Positions 1-5,124 of a stretch of 5,124 nt of DNA are shown here, one piece after another. The stretch is taken from contig CALADR010000133.1 in NCBI GenBank assembly GCA_937890845.1, positions 1-5,124 on the forward strand, read 5' to 3'. The notes under the pieces are model-generated. The model was not told where the DNA came from and searched no databases. It saw only the letters and a program-made list of their open reading frames with translations. How positions within the stretch are numbered: position 1 is the first letter of the stretch; each line of letters starts with the position of its first letter. The position numbers were made by a program, and so were the translations under genes. The DNA is from an uncultured Bacteroidales bacterium. GTDB taxonomy: Bacteria > Bacteroidota > Bacteroidia > Bacteroidales > UBA932.

Positions 1-527
1 GCATAAATGTAAACGGACGTACAATATATATTACCACTCTCCATACATGGCCCCAGTCATATGCCTACGGCGTACCTGCGTCAGACAGAGAGGCCAGCAC
101 TGCTGCCCACGGAGGCGATTACTACAGAGAGTTCGAAATGAATTATGTAATATCAAAAACAAAAAACAACCCCGAATATTCCGGCAACAGTGACTGGATT
201 TTCGCGGGAGATTTCAACTCCCGTTCAAGGCTCGACAACTGGTTCTATAAATATGATGAATCCTCAACGGCTCTTATAACACAAGATGTAATTCTTGAAA
301 AAACAGATTATATAGATGTAATTGAAAACCATTACAAAGGCCATTTCATAACATCGACACAAGGAAGAGCCCGTATCGACTATGTCTATTTGACTCCATC
401 GATGAACAGTTGTGTCAAAAACGTCTATACACTTATGGATGAATGGCTTTGCGGAGAAAAAGCCGGCACAACAGGTTTCTACAATCCATCTGACCACAGA
501 CCTATTCTAGTAGATTTTCAATTCTAA
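1..527 (+). CDS. Endonuclease/exonuclease/phosphatase (EEP) superfamily hydrolase, C-terminal part (5' end outside window)
   Basis: The frame is open from the first full codon at base 3 to the TAA at 525-527, giving 174 visible residues. Four elements match the second half of the EEP (DNase I/exonuclease III/sphingomyelinase) fold, in order: LHTWPQ (39-56), probably the conserved His loop; GDFN (207-218), with the metal/catalytic Asp and Asn; RIDYVYL (372-392); and SDHRPILVDF near the end (SDHRP at 489-503), with the catalytic Asp-His pair. Members of this superfamily hydrolyse phosphodiester or phosphomonoester bonds with a divalent metal. The N-terminal half, including the metal-binding Glu and any signal peptide, lies upstream, so location and true start cannot be judged. 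ATG 138 is internal, because clear family sequence precedes it. The stop lies 33 bases before the preferred start of the next gene, consistent with one transcript. The visible catalytic residues are intact. The substrate (nucleic acid, phospholipid, inositol phosphate or phosphoglycan) is not determinable. Confidence 0.9.
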   Translation, partial: INVNGRTIYITTLHTWPQSYAYGVPASDREASTAAHGGDYYREFEMNYVISKTKNNPEYSGNSDWIFAGDFNSRSRLDNWFYKYDESSTALITQDVILEKTDYIDVIENHYKGHFITSTQGRARIDYVYLTPSMNSCVKNVYTLMDEWLCGEKAGTTGFYNPSDHRPILVDFQF

Positions 528-560
528 ATGTATCCCCATTTATTCACTATTAACACTATT

Positions 561-1697
561 ATGAGACAAATCCTATTGACACTAACCTGCTCGATCAGGT
601 TTTTTGCCCTATTGGCAACAGCAGGCTTTGTCGGAATTTTGGGAACATCATGCAACAAAGACGACCCAAATGCCGAACGAAGCGAATTCATCAAGGTTTA
701 TGACTCACTCGAAGAAGGTGAAGAACCTGGCACATTTTTCTGCGTTGGAGTAAGAGAAGGAACTTACCCTCTCATTCTTGAAACGAACATTCCTGTCGAA
801 AAACTCATGTTCGAATGGCAGGACGGAGACGAAACCCCATGGGGAAAGGTCGCCGGAGTGGAATCTCTCGGAAAAGAAGGACTGTACTCCGTCAACCTGA
901 CTGTCAAAGCAAGAAGCACTTATGCATACTACACTCGCAGGACCGGAACTCTTATGATATCATGCCCGGAACTTGACTACGGAAGTTTCGTGACTGTAGC
1001 ACAGGGATCAATCGCACGCTTTTCAAACAATTGCTCCAACTTCAAATATGGAGTTACCAATCCTCTGTTCATGGAAAGCGACAGGATTTATTCAGAGTGG
1101 TCAACAGCACAAAAGGAATATTTTCTGACAGAACCATTCAAAGGAGGTGATATTTCATATGTCTATGGAAGAAACACAAACCTCAGACTGGGAGATGCAG
1201 AAGGACATGGAGGATGTATTGTCACTCCATTTACAGATGAACTCCGTGCAGACTCACTTCTGATGGTATCTTTCAGAGCGGCAGCATATGCTGATGCAAA
1301 AGTGAGTGACAAAAACAAAATCACAGTTGAAATTCTTGGAGGAGGAATATTCAGAGATACACCAGAAGCCGGAGCTACTAAAATGGAGTTGACTGTTCCA
1401 CATTTCAACATCAACTCACCGGATTTTCCTGATGACATGTGGAATGATGCGGAGTTCATGGTTTTCGTGCAGAGTTCGGAACAAAATCCCATTACAGCCA
1501 ATACACAAATACGCATAACATCAGGAAGTCTTTCCGAACAGGCTGACACAGGATGCCGTGTATTTGTATCCAATGTCTATATCCGCAGACTCGTAAAAGA
1601 TGTCGATGAGGATTACTTCACAGAAAACGGAGGAAGCGGCGTTGACCGCATACTTGGCCTTAGTTCATCGGATGACCCGGAAGACAGCATAGAATGA
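561..1697 (+). CDS. Predicted surface lipoprotein with BACON-like domain and C-terminal beta-rich domain, function unknown
   Basis: A 378-residue protein from ATG 561. The N-terminus has a basic start (MRQ), a hydrophobic stretch (about residues 14-28) and a lipobox ending GTSC, so Cys31 would be lipidated. It is followed by NKDD, which fits the Bacteroidota lipoprotein export signal (Lys plus two acidic residues after the Cys) and suggests surface display. Residues about 40-150 look like a BACON-type immunoglobulin-like domain: a short strand pattern, then RRTGTLMIS and a closing VTVAQG (residues 144-149). Residues about 152-357 are beta-rich, with an SNVYIRRL end strand reminiscent of jelly-roll or carbohydrate-binding modules; I do not recognise the exact family. 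The tail is acidic and Ser/Gly-rich. An in-frame ATG at 528 directly abuts the previous stop (TAAATG). I prefer 561 because it gives a signal peptide of normal length and an AT-rich upstream region. Its place just before SusC/SusD suggests extracellular ligand binding, which is an inference. Confidence 0.82.
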   Translation: MRQILLTLTCSIRFFALLATAGFVGILGTSCNKDDPNAERSEFIKVYDSLEEGEEPGTFFCVGVREGTYPLILETNIPVEKLMFEWQDGDETPWGKVAGVESLGKEGLYSVNLTVKARSTYAYYTRRTGTLMISCPELDYGSFVTVAQGSIARFSNNCSNFKYGVTNPLFMESDRIYSEWSTAQKEYFLTEPFKGGDISYVYGRNTNLRLGDAEGHGGCIVTPFTDELRADSLLMVSFRAAAYADAKVSDKNKITVEILGGGIFRDTPEAGATKMELTVPHFNINSPDFPDDMWNDAEFMVFVQSSEQNPITANTQIRITSGSLSEQADTGCRVFVSNVYIRRLVKDVDEDYFTENGGSGVDRILGLSSSDDPEDSIE

Positions 1698-1716
1698 ATC
1701 AAACAACAGACTGACA

Positions 1717-2673
1717 ATGAAGACTAGCCCAAAAAATATAAATGCAGTATCAGCAATCCTGATATCTATACTACTGTCAGGAATGCTGTCAATAATAATG
1801 CCGGCACATGTGCAAGCACAGACCCAGCATACTATAACCGGAATAATTACTGATCCGGAAGGAGTTCCGATGGCAGGAGCGACCGTAATGATTGAAGGCA
1901 CCAAGACAGGTACCCAGGCTGATGACAGCGGAAGATATTCCCTGAAAGCGAAAACAGGAGATATAATCCAAGTGCTATACATAGGATACATCACGCAAAG
2001 CGCAAAGGTAGGAAGCAAACAGGTAATCAACTTCACACTATATGAAGATTCCAACATCCTTGATGATGTGGTGGTCATAGGTTATGGAGCCGTAAAGAAA
2101 AAGGACCTTACAGGTTCAGTTACCAATGTTCAGATGAACGACCTCAAGAGCGCACCGCAGTTTTCAGTTGACAATGCACTGCAGGGACGTATTGCCGGAG
2201 CTGACATCATGTCAACAACAGGAGAACCCGGAGCTACCACAACTATCCGTATCCGAGGCTCCCGCTCAATCACTGCATCAAACGAACCGCTTATCGTAGT
2301 AGATGGAATCATGGATGCCATTCACGACCTGAACGACCTGAACTCGGACGATATAGCATCCATCTCGGTACTGAAGGACGCTTCATCGACTGCAATCTAC
2401 GGCTCCAGAGGAGCAAATGGTGTAATCATAGTTACGACAAAGGCCGGATCAGGAAACAAAGGCAAGACTAATGTAACCTTCAAGGCTGACGTAGGATTTT
2501 CACAGCTTCCAAGGAGTCTTGATATAATGAATGCAGCAGAGTTTGCAATGTACAGGAACGACCTTGCGGCTTTCGGTTCAGACGCAAACAACCCTGATGC
2601 CGCAGGATGGGACAAGAATCGATATACTCCGATCCTCTGTCCAAAAAAGGAACAGACTGGATTAAAGAAGTAA
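1717..2673 (+). CDS. SusC-like transporter, 5' frame: signal peptide, regulatory-like domain and plug
   Basis: Read literally, this frame gives 318 residues. Family-like sequence runs to about residue 303 (DKNRY, codon ending 2625), after which about 15 unrelated residues lead to the TAA at 2671-2673. It carries the export signal and a complete plug but no barrel, so on its own it would be a periplasmic fragment without transport function. The start at 1717 is 19 bases after the lipoprotein stop, has no Shine-Dalgarno sequence (usual in this phylum), and gives a good signal peptide (MKTSPKN then a hydrophobic run to about residue 28). Confidence 0.75.
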   Translation: MKTSPKNINAVSAILISILLSGMLSIIMPAHVQAQTQHTITGIITDPEGVPMAGATVMIEGTKTGTQADDSGRYSLKAKTGDIIQVLYIGYITQSAKVGSKQVINFTLYEDSNILDDVVVIGYGAVKKKDLTGSVTNVQMNDLKSAPQFSVDNALQGRIAGADIMSTTGEPGATTTIRIRGSRSITASNEPLIVVDGIMDAIHDLNDLNSDDIASISVLKDASSTAIYGSRGANGVIIVTTKAGSGNKGKTNVTFKADVGFSQLPRSLDIMNAAEFAMYRNDLAAFGSDANNPDAAGWDKNRYTPILCPKKEQTGLKK

Positions 2674-4814
2674 CCAGGACAGCATTGTATCAGAACTATG
2701 CTCTTACTGTTTCCGGTGCCGGAGACAAAGGAAACTACTATACATCATTCTCATTCAATGATGCTGACGGTATTATCAAGGACTCCGGCCAGCAAAGATT
2801 CACAGGACGCGTGAAGTTCGAGAGACAGCTGTTCAAATGGCTGAAAGCTTCCTACAGCGGTTCATACACCTGGAGACGCAATGACCAGGCAAAGGCATCT
2901 ATCGGTGGTACCGCATGGTATAACGCCGCACAGTACCTCAACCCGTTCATCAAGCCGACAGACTCTTTCAACCCGCTGTACAACGGAGGACAGAAGATCA
3001 ACAACCCTATAGCCCTCATCAACAGCAACACGCATTATCTGACACGCCACTCAAGCAACCATTCATTTGTCGTTGACATAACTCCGGTAAAGAACTTCCT
3101 GATAAAGAGTACATTGTCGTACTACCTTTATCAAAGGCATACCTACCGCTACTACCCGGGAACCCTTCCTGCAAAAGCGGAGAACGAAGGAGGAGAGGCA
3201 TACAGGGCCGAATGGGACGAGCACTCCATATCTTCAGAAACTACAGCAAGCTACAGATTTGAAAAGAACGGACATACATTGATTCCTCTTGCCGGTTTTT
3301 CCGCATACACATTCTCTTCACATGACTTCTCATTGTCAGGAAAAGGATATACCGATGATGCCGTCAAGTGGAACAATATGAATGCGGTTCTTGACAAGGA
3401 GACATACAACGCCTCCACATCCTATTCGAAGAAAACCAAAATGTCCGTATTCGCCAGACTTGACTACAACTGGAAGTCACGCTATTACATCACAGGTACA
3501 GTACGTGCCGATGGCGCATCCAACTTTGCAATGAACAACAAATGGGCATTCTTCCCGTCAGCAGCATTGAGATGGAATATATCAAACGAGCCGTTCATGG
3601 AGGATGTAAAATGGATAGAAAACCTGTCACTAAGGGCCAGCTACGGAATAACAGGAAATGATGCTATCGGAGCATTCCGTTCCCTTGCCGTCAATTCTAC
3701 TACAACAGGCGGATATCCTTTTGAAGGTTCTCAGCCAGTGGCAACTTACCGAAGCAGACTGGCTTCCCCTGACTTGAAATGGGAAAAGACCACATTGTAC
3801 AATCTGGCTCTAGACTGGTCTATGTTCAAGAACAGGCTCAATATTACAGCTGAGGTATATTACTCAAAAACCAAAGACCTGCTCCTGAATATACAGGTTC
3901 CTACGAATACAGGTTACTCTACATATCTGGCCAACAGAGGAAAGACGTCAAACAAAGGTATCGAGCTTTCTATCGAAAGCATGAACATAGTAAAGAAAAA
4001 CTTCCAGTGGTCAACAGCATTCACAATTTCCCACAATGAGCAGAAAGTACTTGACATCGGTCAGGACGACTTTGTTACAGCTTACTCATCTCCGGGAAAC
4101 AACTCATACATGATGTACGGCTATGTAAACGGATACCCTCTAAACTCATTGTGGGGATTCAAATATGGAGGTACATGGAAAAACAACGAAGAAGTCGAGC
4201 GTAATAAAGTTACAAAGACCTATGCTTCCACTTCATCCACGCTAGGAGGTCCACGTTACTATGATATAAACCACGATGGAACTCTGGATCAGAAAGACCT
4301 TGTATATCAAGGAAATTCAGACCCTATTTTATATGGAGGACTGCAGAATAACTTCTATTACAAGGGATTCAAGCTGGGTATTTTCTTCAACTATTCCCTT
4401 GGAGGAAAAATCTACAACTACTCAGAGTTCTATATGGCTGGTTCAATATTCTCAAACCAGTACCGCTACATGCTTGACGCATGGCATCCTACCAGAAATC
4501 CGGAATCTGATATTCCGCGCGCTGGAGGAAAGACTGACGCAGCACTTGCCAGCGACTTCATGATTCACGATGCATCCTATATCCGTCTTAAAAACGTAAG
4601 TCTGAGCTACACACTGGACCTTCACAAGCGCAGATGTCCGCTCAAAGACATAACATTCACAGTATCCGGAGAAAACCTCTATCTGTGGAAGAAATACAAC
4701 GGATTTGACCCGGATGTAAACTCATCAGGAACGTCATCAACTTTGCGCCGTCTGGATATCGGTACATATCCAAAGGCACGCACTATAATGTTCAGCATTC
4801 AGGTAAGATACTAA
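2628..4814 (+). CDS. SusC-like transporter, 3' frame: beta-barrel region
   Basis: From codon TCC 2628 this frame reads SDPLSKKGTDW and continues without interruption through typical SusC barrel sequence: VTRTALYQNYALTVSG, DADGIIKDSGQQRFTGRV, a region resembling the usual ARLDYNWKSRYYITGTVRAD, LKWEKTTLYNLALDWSMF, and the final RTIMFSIQVRY with its terminal aromatic residue. The ATG at 2607 belongs to this frame but is unlikely to be a true start: no signal peptide follows, and its first codons overlap in-frame family sequence of the other half. Without the upstream half this product could not be exported or plugged. Confidence 0.75.
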   Translation, partial: SDPLSKKGTDWIKEVTRTALYQNYALTVSGAGDKGNYYTSFSFNDADGIIKDSGQQRFTGRVKFERQLFKWLKASYSGSYTWRRNDQAKASIGGTAWYNAAQYLNPFIKPTDSFNPLYNGGQKINNPIALINSNTHYLTRHSSNHSFVVDITPVKNFLIKSTLSYYLYQRHTYRYYPGTLPAKAENEGGEAYRAEWDEHSISSETTASYRFEKNGHTLIPLAGFSAYTFSSHDFSLSGKGYTDDAVKWNNMNAVLDKETYNASTSYSKKTKMSVFARLDYNWKSRYYITGTVRADGASNFAMNNKWAFFPSAALRWNISNEPFMEDVKWIENLSLRASYGITGNDAIGAFRSLAVNSTTTGGYPFEGSQPVATYRSRLASPDLKWEKTTLYNLALDWSMFKNRLNITAEVYYSKTKDLLLNIQVPTNTGYSTYLANRGKTSNKGIELSIESMNIVKKNFQWSTAFTISHNEQKVLDIGQDDFVTAYSSPGNNSYMMYGYVNGYPLNSLWGFKYGGTWKNNEEVERNKVTKTYASTSSTLGGPRYYDINHDGTLDQKDLVYQGNSDPILYGGLQNNFYYKGFKLGIFFNYSLGGKIYNYSEFYMAGSIFSNQYRYMLDAWHPTRNPESDIPRAGGKTDAALASDFMIHDASYIRLKNVSLSYTLDLHKRRCPLKDITFTVSGENLYLWKKYNGFDPDVNSSGTSSTLRRLDIGTYPKARTIMFSIQVRY
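2643..2649 (+). other. A AAA AAG heptamer in -1 slippery register at the SusC frame break
   Basis: Bases 2643-2649 read A AAA AAG, with AAA (2644-2646) and AAG (2647-2649) as codons of the upstream SusC frame. This is the same heptamer and register used for -1 frameshifting in Escherichia coli dnaX. A -1 slip here makes the next codon GGA 2649, giving GTDW and the barrel frame, before the upstream frame stops at 2671. I see no strong stimulatory hairpin downstream; the best is CTGG 2657-2660 with CCAG 2674-2677, a 4-bp stem with a 13-base loop. The sequence match is certain; a role in recoding is speculative. Confidence 0.3.
4263..4298 (+). other. EF-hand-like acidic loop in the SusC barrel region
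   Basis: These twelve codons read DINHDGTLDQKD, fitting the DxNxDGxxDxxD pattern of calcium-binding loops (residues about 850-861 of the rebuilt protein). The segment and the following SDPILYGGLQNNFYYKG are a recurrent conserved region of SusC-family transporters, so this supports family membership. Actual metal binding is an inference. Confidence 0.5.
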
Positions 4815-4828
4815 TTGGATAGACAAAT

Positions 4829-5124
4829 ATGAAAATGAAACGATTGATATACTTTTTGACTGCCGCAGCATTATTGCTGCCATTCTCATCCTGTTCGCTG
4901 GAAGAGGATACTTCAGCAATCTCTACTCCTGAAAACTTCTTCAGGAATAAGGCTGAATGCCAGTCTGTAATAAACAGCTGCTATATTCCTATTAAATCCA
5001 TCTACAACTACACATATTTCCTGGCTGTTGAAACAGTATCAGACATGATTTACTGTCCTTCCGGAACGCGCGATGCTCAGCTGGATATATCTCCTGCAAT
5101 TCCCCGCTTCGGCCAGACTATGTG
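4829..5124 (+). CDS. SusD-like surface glycan-binding lipoprotein, N-terminal part (3' end outside window)
   Basis: ATG 4829 opens a frame that runs to the window end (98 full codons plus two bases). The start MKMKRLIYFLTAAALLLPFSSC is a lipoprotein signal peptide with a lipobox ending SSC, lipidated at Cys22. SLEEDTSA follows, an acidic segment typical of SusD proteins and compatible with the surface export signal. STPENFFRNKAECQSVINSCY then matches the start of the SusD N-terminal alpha-helical (TPR-like) region, where an F-x-[NST]-x-x-E/A pattern precedes the first helices. The position 14 bases after the SusC-like stop is the standard SusC-SusD order. It should form the lid of the transporter and bind its ligand at the cell surface. 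ATG 4835 is a possible second start that would leave the same signal peptide. Ligand specificity cannot be seen from this part. Confidence 0.9.
   Translation, partial: MKMKRLIYFLTAAALLLPFSSCSLEEDTSAISTPENFFRNKAECQSVINSCYIPIKSIYNYTYFLAVETVSDMIYCPSGTRDAQLDISPAIPRFGQTM

Larger units (their letters stand above)
1717..4814 (+). pseudogene. SusC-like TonB-dependent outer-membrane transporter, split by a single frame change
   Basis: Two overlapping frames together give one SusC/RagA-type transporter. Domains in order: signal peptide (residues 1 to about 35, cleavage near VQA|QTQ); carboxypeptidase-regulatory-like domain (about 38-110, TGIITDPEGVPMAGATV); the SusC signature LDDVVVIGYG (115-124); TonB plug (about 146-244, with IRIRGSRS, PLIVVDG, VLKDASSTAIYGSRGANGVI); then, in the second frame, the barrel from GTDW to a C-terminal Tyr. 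The span is 3098 bases, one short of 1033 codons including the stop, and the rebuilt length of 1032 residues is normal for SusC. So one base appears missing (or two extra) and no domain is lost. There is no STN signalling domain at the N-terminus, so direct anti-sigma signalling is unlikely. It would import an oligomer together with the SusD partner 14 bases downstream. As written, the gene is inactive unless frame is restored; a sequencing error is a real alternative. Confidence 0.9.

Noticed and set aside
138..140. ATG as the start of the EEP gene
   Set aside because: The frame is open upstream to the window edge and encodes EEP-like sequence including LHTWPQ, so this Met is internal to a gene cut by the window.
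1163..1573. Antisense open frame of 136 codons under the surface lipoprotein gene
   Set aside because: It lies entirely opposite a well-supported coding region, has no recognisable domain and no gene-like start context; it is a shadow frame.
1665..2078. Antisense open frame of 137 codons with hydrophobic stretches across the SusC start
   Set aside because: Its hydrophobicity comes from the complement of the SusC signal-peptide and N-terminal coding region. It spans two real genes and has no family resemblance.
2325..2343. Perfect 9-base tandem duplication (CGACCTGAA twice)
   Set aside because: It encodes DLNDLN just before the conserved SDDIASISVLKDA of the plug, where SusC proteins often have similar residues; it is in frame and probably ordinary sequence.
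4276..4563. Second + strand open frame inside the SusC barrel
   Set aside because: The barrel frame is continuous and family-like here; the alternative frame gives no recognisable protein.
4846..4858. TATACTTTTTG resembling the Bacteroides -7 promoter element (TAnnTTTG)
   Set aside because: The spacing is off by one, no matching -33 TTTG is evident, and it lies inside the SusD signal-peptide codons.

Overview
The window comes from a member of the Bacteroidota, most likely the order Bacteroidales (gut Bacteroides/Prevotella type). This rests on a SusC-like TonB-dependent transporter followed directly by a SusD-like lipoprotein, lipobox signal peptides with acidic residues just after the cysteine, no Shine-Dalgarno sequences before the genes, and AT-rich start regions. 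All recognisable genes lie on the + strand and are packed with spacers of only 14 to 33 bases, so they look like the middle of one polysaccharide-utilisation-type (PUL) operon that runs off both ends of the window.

Layout: (1) 1-527, the C-terminal half of an endonuclease/exonuclease/phosphatase (EEP) superfamily enzyme, with its catalytic GDFN, RIDYV and SDHRP motifs intact. (2) 561-1697, a predicted surface lipoprotein of about 378 residues with a BACON-like first domain and a beta-rich second domain of unknown ligand. (3) 1717-4814, a SusC-like outer-membrane transporter complete from signal peptide to C-terminal aromatic residue, but split by a single -1-type frame change near 2620-2649. 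(4) 4829-5124, the first 98 codons of the partner SusD-like lipoprotein. There is no gene-free stretch over 300 bases, no RNA gene, no mobile element and no CRISPR array that I can see.

How the parts would work together: the SusD-like lipoprotein would cap the SusC-like barrel and deliver an oligomeric ligand for TonB-driven import. The upstream surface lipoprotein could help bind the ligand outside the cell. The EEP enzyme would hydrolyse a phosphodiester or phosphomonoester, which hints that the substrate carries phosphate (a nucleic acid, phospholipid head group or phosphorylated glycan). The substrate cannot be read from this sequence.

The most notable point is the SusC frame break. It is either a real inactivating (or phase-variable) indel, a sequencing or assembly error, or, less likely, a programmed event: a canonical A AAA AAG slippery heptamer lies in the correct register at 2643-2649, and a -1 slip there would rejoin the two halves.
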